Source: Cloeon dipterum
Lineage: Eukaryota; Arthropoda; Insecta; Ephemeroptera; Baetidae
Assembly (NCBI RefSeq): GCF_949628265.1
Contig: NC_088790.1
Location: 3,848,545 to 3,912,544 of the forward strand
DNA: 64,000 nucleotides
Reading direction: 5' to 3'
Part shown: positions 41,767-54,600 of the stretch, piece after piece
Numbering within the stretch: position 1 is the stretch's first letter
Layout of the letters: each line of letters opens with the position of its first letter
Notes under the pieces: model-generated
Seen by the model: the letters and a program-made list of their open reading frames with translations, nothing else
Told to the model about the DNA's origin: nothing
The model's database searches: none
Program-made: the position numbers and the translations under genes

Positions 41767-42287
41767 TCAATCTTTTCTTTCGGACTCTTCGAGTTGCCTG
41801 TGTCTTCTCATATTTGACAGCACTGAGTCTAAACTCGTGGTTTTCTTTCTCGCTGAACCCCTGCCAGAATTATCCATGGCACGTCTGAGTTTTGGAGTGG
41901 CTGTTTCGTCAGCAAAGTCAAAGTCGGTGTTGTTTGGAGTTCTGTAATTAGAATTAAAAATTATAAAGGAGAAATTAAATTAGATATTTTCATTACTCCT
42001 CTTCTTCCTCAAATTCGTTAGTTTCTAGGTCCCTTTCGTCTGATTTTGGGTTTCTTTTTCCTGGGCATTGCCAAGAAAGGTCTAATATTTGGTTCTTATC
42101 CAGGGTTTCAAACAATTTCTTAATTTCACTGGCCACAGGGATCCAGCTACTTGACTGCTGGAAAGAAATAAAATTTATAAATTTAAAAAAGGATAATAAT
42201 TTAGGTAGTTAAACATACTTCATCTCTAGCAGAGTAGCGTTCATCGTCTGAACATTCTACCGTCCAGTCCTCAGTGGCTTCAGACAT
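41767..42287 (-). CDS. PAGR1: PAXIP1-associated glutamate-rich protein 1 (PA1)
   Basis: Small nuclear protein of the PTIP-MLL3/4 histone H3K4 methyltransferase complex. Exons 42287-42219, 42157-41997, 41941-41767 total 405 nt, 134 residues, phases consistent. Diagnostic segments: an N-terminal acidic DWTVECSDDE, the core LDLSWQCPGKRNPKSDE (family pattern W-x-C-P-G-R/K), a run of Glu before exon 3, and a basic C-terminal part (LRRAMDN, ARKKTTSLDSVLSNMRRHRQ). The short length is normal for an insect member. It shares a 346-bp 5' interval with HERC1 and converges on ELP5. The identification rests on the WQCPG core and acidic start; the C-terminal third is less conserved. Confidence 0.85.
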
Positions 42288-42633
42288 TATGGTTTTCAAA
42301 CTGAATGACAGACAGCAAAAATTATTTAGTAATGAGAACGAGCGTTTTGTTTTGTTTACATTTTCGATCTTGTTCACCTGATCTGATGCTGCCGCTGCCC
42401 TTCCCCTTCATTGTTTGAGCGTAGGTGGCTCACGCCCACTTCTTAAACGCGTTCTGATTCGTTAGCGTAAGACTCTGTTAACCAATAAAAGCTCAGAATA
42501 TGTATTACCTATGGGTTTGACAGAGTAAAAAAAGCAAAACAAAATCGTCCAACTCCATAAACAGTTGTGGGAGGGTGAAATGGAAATGTCTAACTTTGGT
42601 AAATTTCGCAAAATTTGGCTCTGAGTCGGAACC
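42288..42633. promoter_or_regulatory. bidirectional PAGR1/HERC1 promoter interval
   Basis: The start codons of PAGR1 (minus) and HERC1 (plus) are separated by 346 bp, so both promoters and leaders must lie here unless upstream non-coding exons exist. It contains a CCAAT (ACCAATAAAA, near 42480) and no convincing paired TATA boxes. Confidence 0.7.
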
Positions 42634-45600
42634 ATGAACGACTTCATGTCCGACTTAACAACACCGAATATAAAGCTGAAATGGGCCGACCACCTGAACA
42701 GCTCCTGGGCGAGCGAAAACTGTGACACAATCGCCACCAGGGAGGGCATCCACTTACTCTACGAAAGATTGGTTGCCAACAAGGTAAACACATGTTTGAG
42801 GACTTGAGAATTTTGGATTTTATCTTTAAACTTCAGGAAATTGTGGTTTCGGCACCAGCAAACTCCACAAATCCAGGACCTGCTTTTCCTGAGTTTGATA
42901 CACAGGAAAATTTGACCAGTGATGATTTGGAAAGTCACATACTGAGCCTGCTTGCTGCCCAACGAGATCTTGCCCAGTCGATATGCTCCGAGTCACCATT
43001 CGCATCAATCTTGAGGCAAAGGTTGACTATGCTGAGAAGAATGTTTCATGCCATTGTGTCAAAATACCATGAAGCTCCTAGAGTAAGAAAAAAATTAAAT
43101 TAAATACCCTCTAATATTCGTTTGTTTGCGTGCACAGACGCAAGTCATTCATTGCAGCCAGGATAATGAACAAGCCAGTGGCTCTGTGGAAGTTTCTCAG
43201 GAAAAAACAAACTCTGGATCTTCAGCTCTTGTTGAACTTGGCGTCACCACAGGGCTCAGTTTGCTGTTCTCTTTGTTACAACTAAACTGGAGATCGAGTT
43301 CAGCAGAGGGTAGAATTCTTCAGATCTTTGTTAGAATGCGATAGACAGATTATTTAAAGGGGCTCCTGAGATGTGCAGTGAAGTGCTGCGAACAGCTTGC
43401 ACCGTGGTTCGAGCTCTGCAACCCCTGTCGTTGGCCAACGAGTCTCAGATCCCTCCCCTTGGCCTCAAAGCTCTGAGGGACATTTCCAGTTTTCTACGAA
43501 AAACGTCCTTGCCATCATCAGGAGCTGATTTTACAGGTTTGCAAAATCAAATCTCAACAAGCAAAAGTTAAAACTGTTATGTCAAACAAACAGGAAGACA
43601 TCTGTCAGCTGAGTTGCTGCTGGGATTGGCATTGCAGAGAGGATCGCTCTGCTACCTCTTGGAATGGGTCCAAATGGCCATTCAAGCATCTGTGATCGGA
43701 CAAAAGGAAGCGCTGATTCCCTCTCTGAGTTTCTTGGACTGGCTGAGTCAAATGCAGGGAGGTTCACATTCAAGTCACGAAAGTTTCCAAGGAGACCCCA
43801 GGGGGTTCATTCCCCTTTACCAAGCGGCCCTTTGCTTGATGGGCAAGGTAATTATTCAATTTAATTTTGGATTGAATTTATTTGAATCCGTTTTGCAGCT
43901 TGTGGCTTTGGCTAGTGAGCACATGCACTTTGGATTGTGCAGTTCGGATAGTAAAAGTGAAACCAGCAAAATTCCTTTGGAACAAAATGCTGTCAAGAGC
44001 TGTGATGTGTACGTGTGGGGAAGTAATTCATCTCACCAGCTGGCAGAGACTTCGCCAGAGAAAATATTTATACCTCAGCTTGCAACTACGTTCAGCAACG
44101 TCCAACAGGTTTGTACCGATTATAAATAATATTCAGCATAATTTTATTTCTGTCTAGGTTGAAGCTGGTCAGTATTGCACATTTGTAGTCCACAATAATG
44201 GCGCTGTAAGTGCCTGCGGAAAAGGAACGTACGGCCGCCTAGGCCTGGGAGACTCGTCAAACCACACTCAGCTCAAGATTCTGGCTTTGGATTCGAAAGT
44301 GAAGTGTTTGTCCTCCTCTAAAGGCAGTGACGGGCACTCCATTGCTTTAACTGAGGATGGCATGGTCTACAGTTGGGGAGACGGTAAGTTTTTCTCTTTT
44401 TTTGTTGATTTGTGAAGCTAACCACGTAGCCTTGATTTCTTTTTTATCTAACATTGATTTTTTGCCTCAAAAGTTTTCGGGAAATTAGAAGAAAATGACT
44501 GGGCGTTTCCAGGAAAAATTTGATACTGTCTGCAATATCCGATTATTTTCGTGTGTTTGGGTGTCATAATATTCAAGTTTTGCGGGGAAAAATCAAAGTA
44601 GCTTTCACGGAATATCAGTGAAGTTTGTAGAACAAGCCGCTGGAGTTGACAAAATCGTGAATATCTTGAGTTCTAATGAAGCCAGAACCTTAAATTTGGT
44701 GTCAATAGATGCCTAATGAAATGGTCAACCAATTTTTGAACTCTAAAATTTACTTTGAACGTTCCCATTTTTTTAATTTTTGGAATATCCAAAATGCGAT
44801 ATCTTAAAATTTTATAAAAATAGAGAAAAATATTGCCCCAAGCGTGCGTATTATGCTAGGAATTTTTGGAATGGGGAAACCAACAGTTTTCGAGATACTG
44901 ATAGTCAAGGTTCAAAATCGGCATTATTTTACATATCCAGTGAATAGTGAGAAATAGAAATCGCTCAATCAGATTGTTTTGACGGAGTGAGGTCATTAAA
45001 ACATATTAAAATTACATTTCAAGAATATTACTGTCATCTTTAAATATCCTCTTGAAATAAACTTTTATAAAGTAAATTTTTGTGCTGGAACTACCCTGAC
45101 GCCAGGGTTAGAATTTCAATCTGTTTTATTGGTTCTAATTTACCAAAATTTATGAATCAAAATTGGATTTTTAAATCGATTTTTATTTTTTTCCAAAACA
45201 TTTAAGATCAGTAGTTAATGTGAACATCTCAAAAATGATCAATTTCAAGGCAAAAAATGCATATTAGAGCAGAAAGAACCCAGAGTTCCCATGTTAAATC
45301 CAATGAAAATCTCCAGGTGACTACGGAAAACTCGGGCACGGAAATTGTGCAACGCAGAAGTTTCCGAGACTCGTCACAGGTGCCCTCTCAGGAAAAGTGG
45401 TTGTAGCTGTGCATGCAGGCTACCGGCACAGCGCAGCAGTCACTGAGGATGGAGAGCTCTACACCTGGGGTGAAGGCGATTACGGGAGACTAGGCATGTT
45501 TCGCAAATAGTATAGTATTTTGTGCTAATTAGTCGACATTTCAGGTCACGGTGACAGTGTTGGTCGCAACATGCCAACGCTGGTGCGAGATATTGCCGGA

Positions 45601-48600
45601 GTTGGTGGGGTAGCGTGTGGCAGCGCTCACACTTTGGCAGTGTCTATGGATGGGAAAACTGTCTGGTCATTTGGAGGAGGGGACAACGGGAAACTGGGCC
45701 ATGGCGACACTTCTCAGGTTTACAGACCAAAGGTGATCGAAGCACTGCAAGGCTTGTACATCAGAAAAGTTGCTGCTGGCAGCACTTTTTCACTAGCATT
45801 GACCTCTAATGGACAAGTATGATAATTTTGGTGGTTTTTCCTCTCAAAGATTCATAAATTTCCTTTAGGTCTGGGTTTGGGGAAGCGGTCCTTGCTTGGC
45901 AAGTGGAAAAGTTGATGCGATATACCTCCTTCCTAGGTTAATTGACGATTTAGTACAAATGCGAGTTGTCGATGTGGCTGCAGGAGACACTCACTGCTTG
46001 TCTTTGACTCACGATAATGAGGTATGATATATGAAGCGGTTCAGGAGTGCGGTCCTTCCTTTTTGTTTAGCGCCAACGACTTTTGGCGGTTTAAAGTATT
46101 GTTATTTTGCATTATTAGTTAACAGCTGAAAGATGATTTAATAACAAGAATTCAGTTTTTGCCAGTCAGCCACACGCGCCTAAGTGTTGAATTTGGGTTT
46201 GACTTGGCTGCGAATCTTGAAATTAGCTTTCTGTCACTCAGGGGATTAAAGACAAAAATTCGCGGGAGAAAATCGATCGAGATAAAGATGAATTTAAAAT
46301 GAAAAAAAACAATCACCATTGGTTAGGTTCAGATTTTATCATTTTAAGACGCTCGAATTTTTTTCTATGCGTTCTTTATACATCGAATGAGTATCAATCA
46401 TGAACTGTTACTTTTTGATTTAGGTGTACGCCTGGGGCAACAATGTCACAGGACAATGTGGTCTTGGTCACTCAACTTCCCCAATAACCAGACCAAGGAA
46501 AGTGATAGGAATTGAAAGCGTTCCGATACACCAGATTTCGGCTGGAACATCTCACAGTGTTGCTTGGACTGCCCTGCCTTCTGGAAGACAGGTTGTCACT
46601 TGGCACCGCCCTTTTTGTGTTGACCTACAGGAGAAAACGTTTGAATACTTAAGGATCTTCTTGGAGCAATATTGTGATGGCTTTGAAAGCGCAAAACCAC
46701 CTCAGCCATTCAATTCTGTCGAGTATGCAACCTAATTCGCCCACCAAGACGTTTGTTATTATTTTAATTATTTTTTTCTTCTGCAGAGAACACCACCGAT
46801 TTGTCCACCACTGCTTGAAGCTGCTTTGCACACACCTTTCACTTTCGTTGGCCGGAGGTCTAGGGTCGTCTGTGTTGGGCATGCAGTCTCAGCCCTTGCG
46901 CCAGCTTCTCTTCAGACTTGTAGACATGGCTGCTCCAAACGCAGTGCAGCAAGCTGTCCAAGAAACGTTATCAATTGGGGCTCCAATGCTTCTGCCACCT
47001 CTAAAGGAAAGGGTAGATTTGCTCCTGAGTCTGCTTCCACAAAGCCATAAGCTATCAAAGGGCCAGGTAAAATGTCCAGCATTTGAAAATTCGTAATTTA
47101 ATTAATTTCATTACCAGAAACTGCTTCTAAACATCGTTCTTGCGAGTCTGGAAGACCACTTGCACGTTTCTGCACTTCTTGGATGTAATGTGGACAAGTT
47201 TGAAGATGGAAATCCCACAGATGTGTATTTGACTAAACAGCTCATCAAAACTTTACTCAAAACCCTCAGCTTTCAAACCGTAATAATAAAAATTAGTCTT
47301 TTATCAACAATTATTCAAATTGTAATTAAGGATGGATGTTTGGATGAAGTTGAAAGTGGCACAGAATTTGACTATGGGAAAGAAGAGCTTTCCAAATCCC
47401 ATGTGAATGAACTGTTGTCAGCACTGCAAACCCACCTTTTGGCACGATGCAATTTTGAAGACGTCCAGAAAGAAGGATCGTCAAATATTACTCAAGAGAA
47501 AAGCATTGCTTATGAAATCCTCACAGAGCACTTGGAAGATATGTTCCAAAATTCCGCATCCGTCTTTGAAAGAAGCAGTACAATTCTAACAGCAAACCCT
47601 ATGGTCATCAACAAGCTACACAGTGAGAATGTTCTGATATTTTTGAACCTTTTCTAACCTTGAAATTCCAGATGTTATATTCCATTCGACAGCTGGCGCG
47701 TCTTTGTCGAAGACTCTGCACGCTCTGCTACTTTTGCCAGTGAAAGATATTCAGCCTCTCCTATTCCATTTGCTAGCAATGCTGGGACCAATGGACAGGC
47801 TGAATAGGATTTTGCCAGCTGCGAGCCAACCTGAACAAGAAGTGGCCGACACCTCATCAGGTAAAATCCGCATTCAGCCTGCGTGTGTATTTCTTATTTT
47901 GACATTCTTTCAGACGCCAACACGCCGACCCCAAGTGAGCTGGTGGAAATGACAGAAACATCTTGGCTTTGGCTCTTAGATTCTGAGCGAGCTTGCAGTT
48001 TGCTGGTTGGGCGATGCCTTGGTGGCATGTTGGCAGGAGAGCCTCAACAGCTTGTTGAGGCTCACTGTAGCAATTGGCTGCACCATCCACTCTTCAGCTA
48101 TGGTCTTGATGCAAACATTAGCGCAAATTCCGGTACATTTGAATTTAAATTTAAATGTGCGATTTAATTACATCTTATTTATTGCAGACATCGTGGTGAA
48201 CGGCTTAAAAAATTGGCTCCTTGACGAGACCCAAGAGGAGCCAGCTGCGCTGCTGTCTCTCCTGCAGCCTCCTGAGCTGGTTTCCTGGCTGAAAAGCCTG
48301 CAGTCTGCCAGCAGTGGAGGCGTGTGTCCACTCTTGGTGAATTTGATGGATGCTGCGGAGAGATACGATTGGGACACCTGGGAGGAGAAAGGAAATTTGA
48401 AACTAAGAATTTCTGCCCTCCTTGTGCTAGTCGCTGTGTTGAAGCACACTGGACTTCTCACTCAGATCACAAACGGAAACTTGTGAGTTATTTTATTAAC
48501 TCTAAAATTCCCTCTTAAATAAACGCTTGTAGAAGCTATGAGGACAATAGAGTGCTGGAAATCTTCAAACTGACGTTTGGCTTGCGAAGAAGGTTGATAA

Positions 48601-51600
48601 ATTTGAAAGCCATGAAAGAACAAGTGATGCAACAGGCAGATACTGAAGACCCTGTGCCGAGCACATCTTATGATGAAAATGAACAGAGAAGACTGAGAAA
48701 TGAAGAAGATGAGCCTGAAGAAGGAGACACTAGTGATGATGGCACGAGGCATTTTTATGCTGGTATTAAAACACGAAATAATAATTTTTGAGGTCACAAT
48801 ATTGTTTGTTAAGACGATCAAAATCGAGCTGATGAACAAGAAACAGGCAAATGCGTGATCAAAATGAACATTTCCTATGAGGACATGATAGAAGTAGTCA
48901 TTCGCCGAAGCATCTTTTTGATTGCTTGCGTTCAGGGACCTGAAACTGCGTGGGAACTACGCGCCTGCAAAAGCACTTGGAAATCTGACATTCTCTGTGG
49001 ATTCAGGTACCATCCACCGTAACTGCTAAAAACATTATTTTTACTTTCTCCCCTATAGCTATACAGATATGGAAGTCCAACTTCCTCAAGCAATCATCAG
49101 ATTCGTCTGCAACGAGCCTGCTAGTGAGACAATAAAAGGACACCCTGTTTCTACCCTCTACGATCAATATGGAATGATGTACCACAGAGGCTGGTGCACT
49201 GAACCTGTCAGCATTGCCGAAGCAATGTTCAAGCAGCAGCAAAGAGCTGAAGTAATGACGAGTTTTTAAACTGCATTATAAATATGATAATTTTCTTTTC
49301 TTATTCAGTCTCGTCTAGAGGCTCTGCACCAGATACTTGAACTCTTAGCACCACATGACAGCAGTGCTCCTGAACATTCTTTAGAAAGACTGGTATCCAA
49401 TTTCAGTCCTGATACTGACGGTAGAAAAGGAACATACTTGATTGGATGTGTAAGTTTTTGGTGACAGAAACTTTCTTAATGTTATAATATTTTATCAATA
49501 GGTACACCAACAACTTCTCTCTGGATATTTTGGGCTTGGAAGCAAAAACCAAGTCGCTCATTATTTGGACGGCGTTCGCTCAGCCAGGAAACACGAGCAA
49601 AATCTGATTAAAAGAGCCATTCATTGGATTCACACATTGCTGGTTCACTCTTTATCGAATGGGCTCTTTGAAATTGAAGTGCCAGAAGGACTATGGCAAC
49701 AAATGCAACTGTTAACAGTCTTCGTTCTGAGTGGCAAGTTTGAGCCTCAGGACATAACATTGGCCGTGACAAACAGGCTGTTGCCATTGCTGGCTGACAT
49801 GTGCGCTTGCTCTTTACATCTCTTGTCAGCAACTCCAACATTGTCAGCTCCACTGCAAGGAACGCCCACCCTGGCTCTGGCCAGTTTGAGGTTACTGCAA
49901 GTTCTTTCCATCTCCACTGGGTAAGATTTTCTTGTACATTATTTGATTCTGATCCACAATTGAATATATTTTAGCCTTTATTCCAACAAATTGCAATTCA
50001 GTGTCGTGGAGAGTGTGGTTCAGTTGCTGCATTCTCTGCTTGAAAAGCTGTTGAACCTGGCGTCAAGTACGAAATTCCAGATCGAGGAAAAGGCATGTCG
50101 AAATATTCAATATTCTGACGATTTTCTAATCGATTTTGTCAGTAGATTGTGGGTATCAGTAGTTCACAGAGAGCAGCAGAAAGAGCTCTTGGTGACTTTC
50201 TTGTGTTTGTGAGAAGAATTGCTGGCTGCCAAGCGATCTCGTCGCTCATCGCTTCTCGACAGTGGACTGACACCCTTTTGGCTATTTGCTCGCAGTGTTC
50301 AGAAACTGGACTGCCAAGAATTTCGTGTCTGAGGCCAAGACTCTTGGCTCTAAAGTTGCTTGGTTCAGTTCTGCCTTGCATGAACATAAAAGACTATGAT
50401 CCAAGAGAGCAGGTAATTAAAGAATTGATGAGACAGCTGGCAGCGAGCATGTGGTCCTTGCCGACTAAAGTGTCTGAAATGGAGGCGAAACAGAAGAACG
50501 AATCGCTTCAAAAGAAACTGATCAAACTCAGCAGCCCAAGTAAATACGCCAAATTGCTACTATCCAGCTTATTTCTAATCTTGAACATTATAGCATCAGA
50601 TGAGTTGTGGCCCCCAGGCGACCGTTCAGATGAAAATATTCCAGTTCACGAAGTTAGTTTTGATGTCGACAAATGTCATTGCTGCACTGTTGAATCTGGC
50701 AGAATGCTTGTCCACGGCTCTGGAGGACGAGGTTATGGATTAGCCACTACAGCAATAACTTCAGGTAGAGTTAACGAAGTGTTTTCCAATCTGGAACATT
50801 TCCCTAAAAATTATTTTTAATTAAAAAATAAGTAGTAGCAAATGTGTGTGTTGTGATAAAGTGGTTTTTATTTTTACAAAATAGTTTTCATTTTTTTTTA
50901 AATACAGGTCAAATTTCAAAACGGCATTTCTGGGAAATTTGGAAAAGGAATTTTTTAATGTATCAGATTTCTACCTTTGCTAAGATTTTCCTTTTTTCTG
51001 CAGGCTGTTATCAATGGAAATTCCTGATTGTAAAGGAAAACAGAGGCAATGAAGGAACTTGTGTAGGAGTATCTCGCTACCCAATCAAGGATTACAACCA
51101 CAGAACGACTACAGACATGTGGCTGTATAGAGCATACAGGTAATTTATTTCTTCTTGAATTAAAACTTGTTTAATTTCTAATGTTCATTCAGTGGAAACT
51201 TGTACCACAACGGAGAACTTCCACTCAGCTTGCAAAGTTTCACGCAGGGAGATTACATCACTGCTGTCTTGGACATGGACGCGAGGACCTTGAGTTTTGG
51301 CAAAAATGGAGAAGAGCCGAGACTCGCTTTCGAAGACCTTGACTGCTCAGAGCTTTACCCATGCATTATGTTTTACAGCAATAGTCCCGGGGAGAAGGTA
51401 GTTATTGTAATTTTTCGCATGGCTCATTGAAATATCTTTTTACCAGGTGAAACTGACCGACATGCAAGTGCGAGGCTGTCCAAGAGATCTCCTGCCTGGG
51501 GAGCCGCATTGCTCACCGTGGCCGTCAGCCTTGGCTGAAGCTCAAGTTTGTCTGATTAGAACTCTCCACTCTTCAGCTACGTGGAATGAAACTGTAAAAA

Positions 51601-54600
51601 TAACACAAATTTATATTATTATTTCTCATGAATTTTTCTAGATCAATTATGCTCTGATCGAAAGACTTTCGGCCGCAAAGGAACTTCTTCCTGCTGTTGT
51701 AGAGCAGAAGAGACATGACCTCAGATACTCTCGTAAGGATTGTTTTCTTTTAAACGCCCAAATTCTAAAATAATTTCAGTGAGCGACTCTGCAGTCCACG
51801 CCAGATTAGCGGAGGTTGATGATCAAACCGAGTGTGATCTGGAGAATAGAATGATTTTGGAACAACTCTGCAAGGAGGTAAAAAAAATTAATCAATTCGA
51901 TTTAAATTAACACGTAATGGTAAGGTCTGGCCTGCTCTTGCTGTGATTGGAGGTGTTGACTCTGGTTTGCGAGTTGGCGGCTTATGCGTTCACAGTCCAA
52001 CTGGCAGAAAAGCAACGATTTTAGGCACTCTCAAACAAGGACTGTCGACCGTCAAACTGCAGTGGGTGGACAAGGAGTCTGACATCAGTGACGGATCGTT
52101 CAACCATCTTGCACCTTGCAACGCGGTTCCATTCGACACAGCTCAGTTTGTTGGCCTCACTGCGGATATTATCAAGCAAGTGACCAAACTCAGTGGCATT
52201 ACAGACGAGGTAAATTGTAAATGCTTCAGATTAGATGTTAAGAAATTTATATTATTTGAATTTTAGTTGAGCTTCCCGAACATAAAGCAAGAAATCGACA
52301 CTTTCCAAGAAGATAGCTCCAGTAACGACTTGCTCTCTGGAGATTCTTGCGCAGAGGAGGTTTGCAGCAGGGCATCAGTTGATGCTTTGACAAACCAACT
52401 GGTCTCGAGCATCATGAAAGAAGTGACCAAAGGCGCTGCTGCGATCAAAAAGGAAAAGGAGCAACGAGAGACAGATGCGGACGAAAAGTAAACATTTTAT
52501 TTTTTAAATACTACAGTGTTAATGTTATCTGTGATTTGTTAGGACTAAGGCTGCGAATAGAGCTGCTGTTAGGTTACAGCTGGAGCAAGAGAAACTCGCG
52601 TTGCAAATAGCGTATATCCAGTTTGCTTCTCTGAAAGCGCTGCGTGCGATTTTGTGCAGTAGTAATTACTCTGAATTGCTTCTTTTCCAAAATTCTGATG
52701 ATAAAAAAGATGAGGCAAAGGAAGGACTCCCTGATTCATCGTCTTTAAAGGAGGCAATCCAAGATGTGTTGAGGTACGGAATTGAAGTTTATTTTTTGAA
52801 TAATTTAGCATAAAAGTGTGCAATAGATATATAAAAAACATTTTAAAAACGGGCTCACAATTCCGGAAAAAAATTGGAGCCATTTGTCAATTGTTCGTCC
52901 TTCTGCCAAACCCTGTGAACCTTGCTTTTATTTTAATAAACCTAACAAATATCCTCTGCAGTTGATAATCAATAAAATTCATCAAGTCTTCTAAAGGATC
53001 ATGAAGGATCGCTAATTTCCAAGCATTTTCAGCAGTTTGTTAATATCACTCAATGACATGATCAATATGAAGATTTTATTTTCCCTTTTGTTTCTGTTTT
53101 TATCTCAGGTGGTTGGTAAGAGCCAGCGTGAAAGCGTGTGGTCTGAAGCATCTAGCCAGTGTTGGAGATTTGGAGCGGGCGCAGTCAGTTTTGCATTTCA
53201 GCATGGTAAAAGCGTGTGCGGAAGAGGAACTGCAGATCAAAGAAACGGAAGGACACATTCGCAGCATCCTAAATCAACGAGATAATGGATCTGCAAAAGA
53301 TGAGTGCACCACAGGAAATCAGGTATAATTTATTTTACTTTGTTTAGCTGCCATTTATGATTCGTGCGTTTTAGGAGACATCTGGAGAGTCATCGCCAAG
53401 CATGTTGTCTGCGCGGACGCACATGGTGAAGCGTCTTTACCGAAAACTCATAAACTATCCACCTTCGATCCCTCCATCGTCTCTGTCTGTTTCTTCATTC
53501 CTGATGAACAGCTTTTCAGAGACGTCTACTCCTCACAGCCCAGGCCAAGCCACCTCATCTTCCGCCTCCAGCACGCCGCAGTCTGCTCCGCCCCCGATAA
53601 CTAAATACAGGATCAGATCTCCTTCACCTCCCTCTTTGCCTGTCGCTGCGCCTTTGCTGGAGATGGGATTTTCGCTCAAGCACGTCCAAAAAGCTATCCA
53701 TGCTACAGGTAATTTCATTGCAAAATTATAAATGACTCCAAACTAAATCAGATTCTGATAAAAAACGGACCATTTTTTCATTCAGCTTTTTAAAATTGAT
53801 TGATTTTACGGAAATGTCTGTTTTTTGGATTTTTTGCTGACAATCCAATTTTAAATATTTATTTTTGTAGCCTCTCTTGATGTGAGCCACATATAGTGTT
53901 GAAAATTTTTCCATTGAATAGTTTCAGTGATTTTCCTTGACATTGGGATGGGTATTTTACGCGAAAATATTAGTTTAATTTCGCCTTTAATGTAAAAGAA
54001 GTTATTTTCTTGTGTTTATATTTTGTTGTTTTCATGAATTTAGGAAGCGCTGGTGACATGTCTGCAAGGACGATCAATCAGCTGGTGATGTGGATGATAG
54101 AACATCCCTGCATTGACTCAAGCGAATCACCTCCGTCAGAAGGTGCCTCTTCCTCCACAATTCGAGGATTCTACTCTTCAGAAGGAGCAGCCGCAGCCCC
54201 GGCATCTGAGCCTAGACTCTTTGACGTTGAAATTGCTGATCCGTCATCTGGAATTTTCACCCCGTGGCTCTCTCGAAATACAACAAGTAAAAATGTATGG
54301 AGTGACGGTCCTTTAACTAATGGAATCAATGCAGGTCACACGCGAGAGCAAGACTCTGCTTTCTATCTCAGAGGACTTGGTCCGCGGCGCAGGGCTTCCT
54401 CTGACATTCGAAATTACATGTCAGAAAGATCCAGCTCGCAGGAGCACGAGAGAGGCAGTAGTGGTGCCAGCAGTAGGGAAAGACCCTTTGGCCGAGGATT
54501 GCAGAGTGGCGAAAGCAGGCCCAAAAGGAGAGTCATTGGAGTGCCGCACTTCCTCTCGGACATGGATTCTGCTCTGACAAGACTCGACAGATGGGACTCT

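Noticed and set aside
42462..43008. Minus-strand open frames antisense to HERC1 exons 1-2
   Set aside because: They oppose a well-supported coding exon series and have no motifs.
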